60,738 nt of DNA from CAYGUI01 sp964353115 (lineage in GTDB: Bacteria > Pseudomonadota > Gammaproteobacteria > JAGOUU01), in assembly GCA_964353115.1 (NCBI GenBank), contig CAYGUI010000002.1:1-60738 (forward strand), written 5' to 3'. Of this stretch, positions 44,633 through 53,757 are shown piece by piece (within the stretch, counting starts at the first letter, position 1; the number at the start of each line of letters is the position of its first letter). A program made the position numbers and the translations under genes. Below the pieces are notes generated by a model. That model did no database searches. It was not told the origin of the DNA and worked only from the letters and a program-made list of their open reading frames with translations.

Positions 44633-45862
44633 ATGCGCATATTATTTACAAATACTGGTCCATGGGGAACAGGAAGTTTCACCTCTATTTTAGGAATTAT
44701 TAGTCAATTACAAAAGCTTGGCCATACGATAAAAGTATTTTTTCCCGATACTTTTAGCCCCTCGACTCAAAATGAAGCATATTATAATAACGATTTGTAT
44801 AAAATATGGCATTTCCCGATAAAAAATAATAAAACTGAAATACAAACTTTTCCATTAATGATCACCGATCCCCATCCGCGCAGTCCTAACTTTATTACGT
44901 ATAAAAATTTTACGGCGGATCAAACAGAGCTATATTACAGTGAATGTGAAAAACAGCTAGAGCAAGTTGTAGCAGAATTTAAGCCAGATATTATAGAGTG
45001 TCATCATTTATGGGCGATGAGTTATGTTATGCATACTTTGGGTCATAAATATTTTGCTGTTGCGCATCACAGTGATCAAATGGGTTTTCATTATGATCCA
45101 ACAATTCGTGATAAAGCGATTATTTCGGCACAAAATGCTGAAAAAATATTTGCAATTTCTGATTATGTAAAAGAAGAAGTTCACAAACTTTATGACGTTG
45201 ATATCGATAAAATAATGGTTGCTGAAAATGGTTATGATGACGATATTTTTCGACCACAAGAAACTGATCGTAAAAAGTTATTAGAATTATTTAATTTAAA
45301 AATACCAGATGATGCAGATATTATTACTTTTACTGGTAAATTATCTAGAACTAAAGGAATAGATACTTTAATCGAAGCAAATTATTATTTGCGTAAAAAA
45401 AATATCAATGCACATTTTATAATTTTAGGTGCTGGTGAATTATCAAAAATAATTTCTGAATTATCGGATAAAAATTATTCTATCGAAAATATGCATTTTA
45501 TTGGGCATCAGGATCTGCATGTTTCATCTGGATTTCATAATATTGCAAAATTTAGTGTTATGCCATCGCGAACTGAAGGATTTGGTATTGCGGGTCTTGA
45601 GGCTATGGGCTGCGGCATACCGCTTATTACAACTTTTAGTGGCGGACCTGAGAGCTTTGCAGTTGGTGATATTCTAGATCCGGGTGATCCAGTAAAGCTC
45701 GCGTATAGTATAGAAAAAATGCTATCAATGCCACAACGCTCATATGAATCTTTATGCAAAAGAGCATTAGATGCTGCTAAGCAATATGCGTGGAGTGCCG
45801 TTATTCAAAAACGCATATTAGCATACGAGCAATTTCTCAAAAATTCTCATAAAAACTTATAA
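44633..45862 (+). CDS. glycosyltransferase, GT4-like
   Basis: This 409-aa cytosolic enzyme has two Rossmann-like domains. The start has GPWGTGSFTSILGIISQLQ, typical of GT4 N-termini. The C-terminal half contains FTGKLSRTKGIDTLIEA and the E-x7-E motif EGFGIAGLE in PSRTEGFGIAGLEAMGCG. It likely transfers a sugar to a surface glycan or lipid; the substrate cannot be read from the sequence. It stands alone between a small hypothetical gene and prmB, so no polysaccharide cluster helps. AGGATTTTT precedes the start. Confidence 0.85.
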   Translation: MRILFTNTGPWGTGSFTSILGIISQLQKLGHTIKVFFPDTFSPSTQNEAYYNNDLYKIWHFPIKNNKTEIQTFPLMITDPHPRSPNFITYKNFTADQTELYYSECEKQLEQVVAEFKPDIIECHHLWAMSYVMHTLGHKYFAVAHHSDQMGFHYDPTIRDKAIISAQNAEKIFAISDYVKEEVHKLYDVDIDKIMVAENGYDDDIFRPQETDRKKLLELFNLKIPDDADIITFTGKLSRTKGIDTLIEANYYLRKKNINAHFIILGAGELSKIISELSDKNYSIENMHFIGHQDLHVSSGFHNIAKFSVMPSRTEGFGIAGLEAMGCGIPLITTFSGGPESFAVGDILDPGDPVKLAYSIEKMLSMPQRSYESLCKRALDAAKQYAWSAVIQKRILAYEQFLKNSHKNL

Positions 45863-45911
45863 AATCCTGTTATAATCAGCTCTTTTCTATATTCTTATAT
45901 CCTTAATTTTT

Positions 45912-46793
45912 ATGATTGAATTAGTAACTTTAGCTGATTTTTTGCGCTATTTAACCACTGTTTTTATTAAAGAAAAGCTGTTTTTTGGCCATGGTACAGA
46001 CAATGCTTGGGATGAAGCTGTGGCATTATTATGCTCTTTTACTTGTTTATCAGAAGAGGAATTATCCAAAGTTTTATCAGCTAAGCTGACAGAAGATGAA
46101 AAGCTGGAGTTAATTAAGTGGGCTAATCTTCGCATTAAAGATAGAAAGCCATTGCCATATATAACTAACAAATCTTATTTTGCTGGTCTTGAATTTTATG
46201 TTGATGAGCGAGTTATTATTCCGCGATCACCATTTGCTGAAATTATTTTAAATAATTTTGAGCCATTTATTGGTGATAAAAATATTGATCGAGTATTAGA
46301 TTTATGTACTGGTAGCGGTTGCATGGCCTGTGCTACTGCTTATTACAATCCAGATACTATTGTCGATGCCGTTGATTTATCTGATGATGCGCTAGAGATT
46401 GCTGGAAAAAATATTAAAAACTTAGGATTAGAAAATCAAATTAATTTAATAAAGTCAGACTTATTTAAAAATATAAAAAATAAATATGATTTAATTATTT
46501 CCAATCCTCCATATGTTCCAAATAACTCTATGAAAAAATTACCAAAAGAATATGCTCATGAGCCTAATATGGCTTTAGAGTCAGACAATAACGGTATTTT
46601 TCATGCAGAAAACATTTTAAAAAATGCGGCACAATTTTTAACCGATGATGGTTTATTGTTTTTAGAAGTTGGTGAAGCGCAACAAGAATTAGAAGATAAA
46701 TTTCCAGAGGTACCGTTTACTTGGCTTGAATTAGAGCATGGTGGAGAGGGTATCTTGGTCATTACAAAAGATTTACTAGAAAAATATTTATGA
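45912..46793 (+). CDS. prmB: ribosomal protein L3 glutamine N5-methyltransferase
   Basis: PrmB methylates a glutamine of ribosomal protein L3 using SAM. The 293-aa protein has FFGHGTDNAWDEAVALL near residue 20-35 and FYVDERVIIPRSPFAEI, both specific to PrmB rather than PrmC. The catalytic NPPY starts at N198, and the SAM motif DLCTGSGCMA is upstream. It overlaps asd by 4 bases (ATGA). Confidence 0.92.
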   Translation: MIELVTLADFLRYLTTVFIKEKLFFGHGTDNAWDEAVALLCSFTCLSEEELSKVLSAKLTEDEKLELIKWANLRIKDRKPLPYITNKSYFAGLEFYVDERVIIPRSPFAEIILNNFEPFIGDKNIDRVLDLCTGSGCMACATAYYNPDTIVDAVDLSDDALEIAGKNIKNLGLENQINLIKSDLFKNIKNKYDLIISNPPYVPNNSMKKLPKEYAHEPNMALESDNNGIFHAENILKNAAQFLTDDGLLFLEVGEAQQELEDKFPEVPFTWLELEHGGEGILVITKDLLEKYL

Positions 46794-47803
46794 GTATTCA
46801 AAAAAATAAAAATATAGCTATTGTTGGCGCTACCGGATTAGTAGGTAGAACTATTTTAGAAATTTTAGCTGAAAGAGAGTTTCCTTATGAAACAATATAT
46901 GCCTTAGCTAGCGAAAACTCGATTGGAAAAACAGTTAATTGTGGCGATGACAATATACTCGTTGAAAGCCTTGCAGACTTTGATTTTAATAAAGTTGATA
47001 TAGCTTTCTTTACTGCAGGAAGCGCTGTATCAGAAAAATATGCTCCTATTGCTGCGGCATGCGGTGTGAAAGTTATTGATAATACTTCTTTTTTTAGATA
47101 TCACGATGATGTTCCATTAGTAGTATCTGAAGTTAATGGCGATATATTAAAAAATAACAGTTCAAATATAATAGCCAATCCTAATTGCTCAACTATGCAA
47201 TTAATGGTTGCTTTAAAGCCTTTGTATGATGCAGTGGGAATTTCTCGTGTTATTGTATCTACTTATCAATCTGTTTCTGGTGTTGGTCAAAAAGGAATTG
47301 CTGAATTAGCAGATCAAACAGCTGATTTGCTTAATGGACGTGAATTTTCTAATCAAGTATTTGGGAAGCAAATTGCATTTAATGCTATTCCTCATATCGA
47401 TTCTTTTCAAGATAATGGTTATACCAAAGAAGAAATGAAAATTGTTTGGGAAACTAAAAAAATACTGGGTGACGATTCAATAAAGGTTACTGCAACTGCA
47501 GTTAGAGTACCAATATTTTTTGGTCATAGTGAAGCTGTAACTATTGAAACAAGGAAAAAAATTAGTGAGGTTCGGGCTCGTGAACTCTTACTTAAAGCAC
47601 CTGGAATAATAGTAATGGATGATGTCAAAGATAATATTTATCCAACTCCCGCACAAGATCTTGATCATCAAGATGCTGTTTTTATTGGTAGAATTCGTAA
47701 AGATTTAGCATTTAAAAACGGTTTAAGTTTTTGGGTTGTTGGAGATAATATCAGAAAGGGAGCAGCACTTAATAGCGTTCAAATAGCAGAGCTTTTGCTA
47801 TAA
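46790..47803 (+). CDS. asd: aspartate-semialdehyde dehydrogenase
   Basis: Asd reduces aspartyl phosphate to the semialdehyde, the branch point to lysine, threonine, methionine and diaminopimelate. The 337-aa protein has the NADP-binding start GATGLVGRTILEIL and the catalytic cysteine C133 in NPNCST. It works upstream of dapA, which is also in this window. fimV follows it, as in Pseudomonas and Legionella relatives. Confidence 0.95.
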   Translation: MSIQKNKNIAIVGATGLVGRTILEILAEREFPYETIYALASENSIGKTVNCGDDNILVESLADFDFNKVDIAFFTAGSAVSEKYAPIAAACGVKVIDNTSFFRYHDDVPLVVSEVNGDILKNNSSNIIANPNCSTMQLMVALKPLYDAVGISRVIVSTYQSVSGVGQKGIAELADQTADLLNGREFSNQVFGKQIAFNAIPHIDSFQDNGYTKEEMKIVWETKKILGDDSIKVTATAVRVPIFFGHSEAVTIETRKKISEVRARELLLKAPGIIVMDDVKDNIYPTPAQDLDHQDAVFIGRIRKDLAFKNGLSFWVVGDNIRKGAALNSVQIAELLL

Positions 47804-47875
47804 ATATATTTATATACTATATTTTATTTGTATAGATATATTTAGGCACCTTTTCGAGAGGAAAAGGATAAAAGA

Positions 47876-49468
47876 ATGGACGCTAAAAGATTTAGACAAT
47901 TAATAAAAATAATTAGCACAGTAGCGATAGCTTATAGCAGCAGTGTTTTTGCTGTTGATTTAGGTGAGTTACAAATAGCTTCAAAGCAAAACAATCCTTT
48001 AATAGCTCGTATCGAATTACATAACCCTGAAAATTATAATTTATCTAATTTTAAAGCACGTATAGCATCTGCTGATGAATATAGCAGAATAGGCTTAGAT
48101 CGCCCTAAAGAAGTTAATAAGCTAAATGTGTCAGTTAAAAGAGTTGATAATAAAAATTATTTAGAAATTAGTAGTAAAAAAGCAATTACTCGTGAAAAAA
48201 CTAACTTATTAATAGATCTTTACTGGGGTGATGGAGAGTTACTACGAGAATATGATCTAAACTTTGCGCGTGCAGAAGAGCCAGCAGTTATAGAAGTTCA
48301 GCCTTTAACAGCTCCAATAGAATTATCAAAGCCTAATAATAATTCTGAGCAGCCACAAGCAATAAATGTTGCAGCAGGTGATAATCTATGGAAAATAGTT
48401 CATGGTTATCATAAGACTTATAAAGTCAGTATGCAGCAAATTATGATGGCGGTTTATCGCGCTAATCCAGAAGCTTTTTATAATAATAATATTAATAATC
48501 TTAAGAAAGGCGCCCGGTTGGTTATTCCATCTCGTGAGCAAATAATTAAAGTTGCTCATAATGATGCTACTCAACAAGTAGCTTTACATAATAATGACTG
48601 GAAAAATTCCTCAGGGGTTCAAGGATCTGCATTTATTGCAAAACAAGAATCAAAAGAAATTACTAAAACAGCCACAAAACCAGCAGCAAAACTTGCTGTA
48701 GTTGCCAAGTCTAAGCCACAAGAAAAAATAGTAGAGCAGCCTAAACTAAAAGTATTAGTTGCCGATTCTTTAACAAAACAAGATTTAGAAAAAGATAAAC
48801 AAGCGCTAAATGACATGCTGCAAAAACAAAGTGGTCATGCGTTATTAAATAGTCTAAGTGTTGCGACTGAAGCAACTGATACTCAGTTGCGTGCTAATGA
48901 AGAGTTAAAAGATCAAATTAGTGAATTAAAAGCACAGCGTGAATCTTTATCAAAATTAGTACAGTTAAAAGAAATAGCAATAACTAAGTATCAGGCATTA
49001 CATCAAAAAGATTCAGGCTCTGCTCCTGTACCAGTTATTAAAGAAAATTTAGCTCAGACTGCAAAAGTTGATGAGTACAACGAGCAAGAGCATAAAAAAG
49101 AAATTATAGAAATTTTATCCTCAGTAGCTGTATTAGCTGGAGGTATACTTGTAGCTCGTCGTTATCGTAAAAAATCAGAAAATGATTTTGATGATATTGA
49201 AAATAATCCTGATGAAGAAGTGGATGGCGATATTATTGAAAGTTTTATGAAAAATTATGATGTTAATAATATTCAAGAAGATGACGGTATCGATTATGAT
49301 GATGTCGATTCAAGATTAAAAATTGCCAAAACTTACGTTGAAATTAAAGATCCTGATTCAGCTCGTGATATGCTAAAAGACATTATAGAGACTTATGGTG
49401 ACAAGGTCGGAAGTACTAGAGAATTTATAGATGTTAAAAAAATAATAGAAAATTATGATAAAAAATAA
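47876..49468 (+). CDS. fimV: FimV-like peptidoglycan-binding membrane protein
   Basis: FimV-type proteins bind peptidoglycan and organise polar machinery such as type IV pili or type II secretion. The 530-aa protein has a signal peptide (residues about 1-27) and the FimV N-terminal domain beginning DLGELQIASKQNNPL. A LysM domain (about 164-220) and a low-complexity linker with coiled coil follow, then one transmembrane helix (about 410-430). The acidic cytoplasmic tail ends in the FimV C-terminal domain (RLKIAKTYVEIKDPDSARDML). AGAGGAAAAGGA precedes the start. The asd-fimV-truA order supports the call. Confidence 0.85.
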   Translation: MDAKRFRQLIKIISTVAIAYSSSVFAVDLGELQIASKQNNPLIARIELHNPENYNLSNFKARIASADEYSRIGLDRPKEVNKLNVSVKRVDNKNYLEISSKKAITREKTNLLIDLYWGDGELLREYDLNFARAEEPAVIEVQPLTAPIELSKPNNNSEQPQAINVAAGDNLWKIVHGYHKTYKVSMQQIMMAVYRANPEAFYNNNINNLKKGARLVIPSREQIIKVAHNDATQQVALHNNDWKNSSGVQGSAFIAKQESKEITKTATKPAAKLAVVAKSKPQEKIVEQPKLKVLVADSLTKQDLEKDKQALNDMLQKQSGHALLNSLSVATEATDTQLRANEELKDQISELKAQRESLSKLVQLKEIAITKYQALHQKDSGSAPVPVIKENLAQTAKVDEYNEQEHKKEIIEILSSVAVLAGGILVARRYRKKSENDFDDIENNPDEEVDGDIIESFMKNYDVNNIQEDDGIDYDDVDSRLKIAKTYVEIKDPDSARDMLKDIIETYGDKVGSTREFIDVKKIIENYDKK

Positions 49469-49814
49469 ATTAGTAAAACTTAGTTTATTAGCTTTTATGG
49501 CTAATATATTATCTAGTTGTACTTATGAAGTTTATGAAGATCCGTATTGGTCACCGCCGCCACCTGATCCTTACTATGAATGTCATGGTTATGGTTGTGA
49601 GCGTGATAGACATCATCATTATCGTCGACACAGACGTCATCGTGAGCCAGTTCCAAATGGTGGAATTCCTGCTCCGCCGCCGAAACCACAACCGTTAAAG
49701 CCAGATGGCCGAAATGCTGGTAGTGCAGGTCCAGGATGGACTGCGCCAACACAGCCTAGTGGCTCAGGTGGCGCTGGTTGGGAGCCTCCTAAAGAGGAAG
49801 GTTTGGCGAAGTAG
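49455..49814 (+). CDS. small Pro/His-rich lipoprotein
   Basis: The 119-aa protein starts within the end of fimV (14-base overlap). It has a signal peptide with lipobox ILSSC (Cys near residue 22), then a Pro/Tyr-rich segment (PYWSPPPPDPYY) and a His/Arg-rich stretch (RHHHYRRHRRH). The tail is Gly/Pro rich. No family is recognised. The His-rich part could bind metal, which is inference. Translational coupling suggests a role connected with FimV at the cell pole or outer membrane. Confidence 0.7.
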   Translation: MIKNKLVKLSLLAFMANILSSCTYEVYEDPYWSPPPPDPYYECHGYGCERDRHHHYRRHRRHREPVPNGGIPAPPPKPQPLKPDGRNAGSAGPGWTAPTQPSGSGGAGWEPPKEEGLAK

Positions 49815-49852
49815 ATCGCTAATTTTTGTATCTCCCGGCGCTGACGCGCCTT

Positions 49853-49961
49853 GGTGAGAAAAACCCCCGGCGCTGACGCGCCGACCCCCTTTAATAAGGG
49901 GGTTATATTCTCCCCTTTTGTAAAGGGGAGATGTCGGCGTTAGCCGACAGAGGGGTTTTTA
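49853..49961. repeat. composite palindromic element, copy 4 (left flank of TA pair)
   Basis: GGTGAGAAAAACCCC is followed by GGCGCTGACGCGCC, CCCCCTTTAATAAGGGGG, CTCCCCTTTTGTAAAGGGGAG, GTCGGCGTTAGCCGAC and AGAGGGGTTTTTAA. It is almost identical to the copy at 50587-50699, in the same orientation. An extra isolated GGCGCTGACGCGCC lies just before it at about 49837. Confidence 0.95.
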
Positions 49962-49976
49962 ATCAAAAGTTTCTTA

Positions 49977-50006
49977 AGGTTGCATAAAGTTGCATAAGGT
50001 TTCATA
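49977..50006 (+). promoter_or_regulatory. three tandem 10-bp direct repeats, probable operator of the TA operon
   Basis: AGGTTGCATA, AAGTTGCATA and AGGTTTCATA follow one another without gaps. The -35 box of the promoter lies within the second copy. The 10-bp period puts the copies on one face of DNA, as expected for cooperative binding of a dimeric antitoxin. Confidence 0.65.
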
Positions 50007-50018
50007 TTTCACTATAAT
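49990..50018 (+). promoter_or_regulatory. sigma-70 promoter of the TA operon
   Basis: TTGCAT (49990-49995), a 17-base spacer and TATAAT (50013-50018), 37 bases upstream of the antitoxin start. The -35 box overlaps the repeat array. Confidence 0.72.
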
Positions 50019-50054
50019 AAAAATATAATTTTTAATATATCAAAGGTGTGAAAT

Positions 50055-50273
50055 ATGCCAAAAGCAGTTAAATTATCAAGCAATATAGTTGATGATGCGC
50101 GTGTAATTTCCAAAGCTATGCACCGTTCTGTTGCGGGACAAATTGAGCATTGGGCTAAAATTGGTAAAATTGCTGAAGAAAATCCAGAGATGAATTACGC
50201 CTTTATTAAAGATTTATTGATTGCTCAGCAAGAATCAAAAGATAATTCATTAACTCGATACGAATTTGATTAA
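50055..50273 (+). CDS. ParD-like antitoxin
   Basis: This 72-aa protein resembles the ParD-like family of antitoxins (KLSSNIVDDARVISKAMHRSVAGQIEHWAKIGKI), with a ribbon-helix-helix-type N-terminus that can bind DNA and a C-terminal tail that would bind the toxin. AAAGGTGTG precedes the start. It is 2 bases from the toxin gene. It likely represses its own promoter through the repeats at 49977-50006. Confidence 0.8.
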   Translation: MPKAVKLSSNIVDDARVISKAMHRSVAGQIEHWAKIGKIAEENPEMNYAFIKDLLIAQQESKDNSLTRYEFD

Positions 50274-50275
50274 AA

Positions 50276-50557
50276 ATGGATATTTTTCAAACTACTACTT
50301 TCAGTAAGCAGGTAAAAAGAATCCATAAAAATGAAAAAAAAGAATTAAATTCGGCAGTTAAAAAAATAATAGAAGAGCCAAATATCGGGGAAGCAAAAAA
50401 AGGCGATTTATCTGGAGTGCGTGTTTATAAGTTTAAGATGGTAAAGCAATTAACCCTTTTGGCTTATGAGTATAGAGAAAAAGAAAGCCAGATAATATTG
50501 TTATCGTTTGGTGCTCATGAAAATTTTTATAGGGATTTAAAAAATACTAAACATTAA
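50276..50557 (+). CDS. RelE/ParE-superfamily toxin
   Basis: This 93-aa protein has the compact RelE/ParE pattern: a helical N-terminus with FSKQVKRIHKNEKKELN, a central KKGDLSGVRVYKF, then a strand KQLTLLAYEYREKESQIILLSFG. A C-terminal HENFYRDL is typical of this group. It would act on mRNA in the ribosome or on gyrase; the target is not decided. It is coupled to the antitoxin. The pair lies between fimV and truA, framed by two copies of one palindromic element. Confidence 0.82.
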   Translation: MDIFQTTTFSKQVKRIHKNEKKELNSAVKKIIEEPNIGEAKKGDLSGVRVYKFKMVKQLTLLAYEYREKESQIILLSFGAHENFYRDLKNTKH

Positions 50558-50586
50558 ATAGTGCATTTCTGGCACTAATGCAGCTT

Positions 50587-50699
50587 CGGTGAGAAAAAAC
50601 CCCCCGGCGCTGACGCGCCGACCCCCTTTAATAAGGGGGTTATATTCTCCCCTTTTGTAAAGGGGAGATGTCGGCGTTAGCCGACAGAGGGGTTTTTTA
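50587..50699. repeat. composite palindromic element, copy 5 (right flank of TA pair)
   Basis: It has the same modules and order as copy 4, including the leading GGTGAGAAAAA and the ending GGGGTTTTTT. The two copies are direct repeats about 735 bases apart. Confidence 0.95.
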
Positions 50700-50732
50700 C
50701 ACTAGCCCCATATTTTATTGTAAAATATCTCT

Positions 50733-51488
50733 ATGAAGTATAAGTATGTCTTACAACTAGAATATCTTGGTACCAATTACTGCGGTTGGCAAAAACAAAA
50801 GCACCAAACTAATTCCGTTCAAGAAGAAGTAGAAAAAGCTTTATCCACTGTTTTTGCTGAAGAAATCAACACCATTTGCGCTGGTAGAACTGATGCCGGT
50901 GTGCATGCTAAACAGCAATTTGTTGATTTTACAGCAAATAATCATCGTGCATCCCACCAAGTTTTGTTGGGAGTGAATAGTCATTTGCCGAATGATATTC
51001 GAATAAAAGATGTCAAAATAATAGAAAATTTAGAATTTAGTTCACGTTTTAACGCCAAATCTCGCCTCTACAAATACTTTATTCATAATGCCCCTATAGA
51101 CAGCGTTTTTGTTAAAAATCGTGCCTTATGGGCAAAAAAGGCCCTTAATTTAACTAACATGCGAGAGGCTGCAGCTTATCTTATTGGTGAGCATGACTTT
51201 TCTTCTTTTCGTAGTCGTGATTGCCAAGCACATAACCCTGTTAGAAATATGCTGTTAATTGACTTTGAGTTAATTACTGAACATAATGTTGAATTAATTT
51301 GTATAAATATTAAGGCCAATGCCTTTTTACACAATATGGTGCGTAAAATAGTTGGCAGTTTATTATTGGTTGGAGAAGGAAAAAGAGAGCCGGTTTGGCT
51401 AAAAGAGGTTTTAGAGGCACGTGATCGTAGTTTAAGTGGTAATACTGTTGCCCCGTGTGGTCTTTATTTGTGGGAAGTTGAGTATTAA
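50733..51488 (+). CDS. truA: tRNA pseudouridine(38-40) synthase
   Basis: TruA converts uridines 38-40 of the anticodon stem to pseudouridine. The 251-aa protein starts QLEYLGTNYCGWQKQ and has the catalytic aspartate D54 in AGRTDAGVHA, the FSSRFNAKSRLYKYF segment, and the C-terminal NAFLHNMVRKIVG motif. It would follow fimV directly if the lipoprotein and the TA cassette were removed. Confidence 0.95.
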   Translation: MKYKYVLQLEYLGTNYCGWQKQKHQTNSVQEEVEKALSTVFAEEINTICAGRTDAGVHAKQQFVDFTANNHRASHQVLLGVNSHLPNDIRIKDVKIIENLEFSSRFNAKSRLYKYFIHNAPIDSVFVKNRALWAKKALNLTNMREAAAYLIGEHDFSSFRSRDCQAHNPVRNMLLIDFELITEHNVELICINIKANAFLHNMVRKIVGSLLLVGEGKREPVWLKEVLEARDRSLSGNTVAPCGLYLWEVEY

Positions 51489-51503
51489 TTTGTTGAGGTG
51501 TTT

Positions 51504-52214
51504 ATGTTTTCATTGGAAAAATTAAATTGTTTTGGTCATTTATCATTGAAAGAAACGTTTAGTGAAAGAAGTTTTATTGATAGGGTTAATGATTGTTTTA
51601 CCATATTTGATGGAAAATGTACTGGTGATACACATGTTAATCAATATGGTATATCTGATTTTGTGATATTTTTCTTAAGTTTGATGCTTCTTCTTTCTAA
51701 TCCATTACTTAATTTGACGGGATTGGGTTTGTTATGTAATACATTAATAGGTTTTATACCATTATCTTTTACCCTATTGGCTGGCTTATCAACTTTATAT
51801 TTAAATATAAGTGACGAAGACAATGACTTTTTTGATAATTTATCACCAAAAGTACGTGAAGTAATAAAAACATTATTAATTCCATTTTATTTACTTGGAA
51901 ATTTTTTAAATACTATTTATCTTAATGCTTATAAATTTGTAAAAAGTTGCTTATCAGTAGCATTAACAATAGCATCTTTGCCAATGGTTTTTGCAGTTCA
52001 TATGGTTGTTAAAATTGTAAATAAGGTATCTTCTTCAAAAGAAGAAGAATTATTATCTGATTCTGATTCTGATTCTGATTTTGATTCTGAGTATTTTTCG
52101 AAAACTGTTGGTAGTAATTCAAGAAGAGTTTTGCGTTCAGCAAGAAGAGAAGCAGTAATACCTCAATCGCTTGAAGGTGGTAAAAGACAAATTAATACGC
52201 TGGAGCCAAGATAG
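51504..52214 (+). CDS. membrane protein of unknown function with Ser-Asp repeat
   Basis: I do not recognise this 236-aa protein. ATG 51504 is chosen because TGAGG lies correctly upstream and overlaps the alternative GTG at 51498. Hydrophobic segments lie at about residues 50-75, 78-98, 125-150 and 150-175. A hexamer repeat (GATTCT, 52059-52088) encodes alternating Ser and Asp, followed by a basic tail (SRRVLRSARREAV). There is no signal peptide. Its 3' end overlaps the convergent gcvR-like gene by 23 bases. The membrane hairpins with low-complexity charged tail recall the genes at 5527 and 35614. Confidence 0.7.
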   Translation: MFSLEKLNCFGHLSLKETFSERSFIDRVNDCFTIFDGKCTGDTHVNQYGISDFVIFFLSLMLLLSNPLLNLTGLGLLCNTLIGFIPLSFTLLAGLSTLYLNISDEDNDFFDNLSPKVREVIKTLLIPFYLLGNFLNTIYLNAYKFVKSCLSVALTIASLPMVFAVHMVVKIVNKVSSSKEEELLSDSDSDSDFDSEYFSKTVGSNSRRVLRSARREAVIPQSLEGGKRQINTLEPR

Positions 52215-52725
52215 CATCGATATTTTCATTATCGCAAAATGCATTAAACTCTTCGCGTAGACTTGCTAAGTGTAAGTCCATCGGAACTTTAAGCAATACT
52301 TTTAGTCGCGCCATTTCAATGCCTTGTAAGCTGACAAATGGCGTAGCTGATACTTCACCGATTGAAATATCTTGATAAGAGCAAAAATTAACAACTTTAT
52401 TTAAAATACCAGGATCATCAACAGTTGTTAAATTTAAGCTATACGGGATAAAGCACTGATCTTCTAATTCGCCTTCTTGCGTACGTTTTATTACTATAGC
52501 AACTTCATCAGTCTTATTTATTTCATTAATTGCTTTTTCTAAGCGGCAAATGGCGTCCCAGCGGCCTGAAGCCAGAATAAAGAAAGCAATATCAGCTCCA
52601 CAGTCGGACATCTGCATTTTATCGACATTACTCTCATAAGTATCTAAAAAGCTTACTAATTTAGATATGGTATTACTTTTTTGAGATGCGATGCCACTGA
52701 TGATAAAAAAGCTCTTATTATTCAT
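52192..52725 (-). CDS. ACT-domain protein, GcvR-like
   Basis: The 177-aa protein has two ACT-type ligand-binding domains (about 5-80 and 95-175), with FFIISGIASQKSNTISKLV at the start and the VDDPGILNKVVNFCSYQDISI segment in the second. This matches the glycine-cleavage regulator GcvR, which in E. coli antagonises GcvA. gcvR commonly sits near dapA and bamC, as here, which supports the name. No gcvA or gcv operon is in the window, so the regulated target is unknown. Confidence 0.8.
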   Translation of the reverse strand: MNNKSFFIISGIASQKSNTISKLVSFLDTYESNVDKMQMSDCGADIAFFILASGRWDAICRLEKAINEINKTDEVAIVIKRTQEGELEDQCFIPYSLNLTTVDDPGILNKVVNFCSYQDISIGEVSATPFVSLQGIEMARLKVLLKVPMDLHLASLREEFNAFCDNENIDAILAPAY

Positions 52726-52762
52726 ATAGTTATTATTATAATTTATTGCTTGCTAGAATATT

Positions 52763-53749
52763 ATGAAAAAATATTTTATAGTATTTGCTAATAAAAAACT
52801 ACAAAATTCTTTAATTATTCACATGACAAACTCTATTTTTAGCTCGCGCACAAATAACTACTTATTATTAATACTTTTATCAATAATCTGGGGTGGACAG
52901 TTTCTAGCCAATGATCTCTCATTGCGCCAGCTATCACCGCTTAGTATTTGCGCAATGCGGACTGTATTGGGATTGCTAACCTTGCAGCTTATTATCTTTT
53001 TTATGAGTATTAAGCCGCAAAATAATCCGAAGAATAGCCCAAAAATGTGGTTATTCTATGCTTTATTGGGCTTATTTGAGATTGTATTGCCAATGTATCT
53101 TATTCCATGGGGGCAGCAGCGAGTGGCAAGTAGCATGGCAGCGGTTTTAATTGCGACTATTCCTATTTTTACTATATTTATAACGGCTTTTATTCCTCGT
53201 GAAAATTTGAATATAAAAGATTGGATTACGGTAATTTTGGGTTTTACAGCTATGATTATTTTATCTGGCATAACTCAAGGTAATATTGGATTTCTAAATG
53301 AATTAGAAGGGGAGTTAGCAGTTCTTGGCGGCTCATTGTGCTTAGCTATATTTATGGTGCTTGCAAAGCTTATTCCAGCAAATGTGTCTCCGTTAATAGC
53401 TACTCGTAATTTTTTGTGGACTTCTTGTTTAATGATTGTGCCGTTTGCAGCGGTATATGACAAATGGTGGTTATTGCCACATCTAAATTCAGATACTACT
53501 TTATCAATGTTGTTTTTGGGAACTCAGTGTACCGGAACGGCATTTGTTATTTTAATGTTTCTTATTGAGCGAGCTGGACCTGTCTTTGCTTCTTTTACTA
53601 ATTACTTAGTGCCATTTACTGGAATTTCACTTGGCGTTGTGTTTTTGCATGAAAAACTGGATAATACTTATCTTTTAGCAATTGGATTAATATTTTTAGG
53701 CTTATTTATTCGTGAGTATAATTTTAAAAATTTAATCAATAAACGATAA
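52763..53749 (+). CDS. EamA family transporter
   Basis: This is an inner-membrane drug/metabolite transporter of about ten helices (328 aa from the first ATG). Two EamA repeats are visible: IIWGGQFLANDLSLRQLSP onward and LAVLGGSLCLAIFMVLAKLIP onward. An alternative start at ATG 52823 would remove 20 residues and begins closer to family members; neither ATG has a clear ribosome binding site. The substrate is not predictable. dapA follows 8 bases downstream. Confidence 0.82.
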   Translation: MKKYFIVFANKKLQNSLIIHMTNSIFSSRTNNYLLLILLSIIWGGQFLANDLSLRQLSPLSICAMRTVLGLLTLQLIIFFMSIKPQNNPKNSPKMWLFYALLGLFEIVLPMYLIPWGQQRVASSMAAVLIATIPIFTIFITAFIPRENLNIKDWITVILGFTAMIILSGITQGNIGFLNELEGELAVLGGSLCLAIFMVLAKLIPANVSPLIATRNFLWTSCLMIVPFAAVYDKWWLLPHLNSDTTLSMLFLGTQCTGTAFVILMFLIERAGPVFASFTNYLVPFTGISLGVVFLHEKLDNTYLLAIGLIFLGLFIREYNFKNLINKR

Positions 53750-53757
53750 TATAAAAT

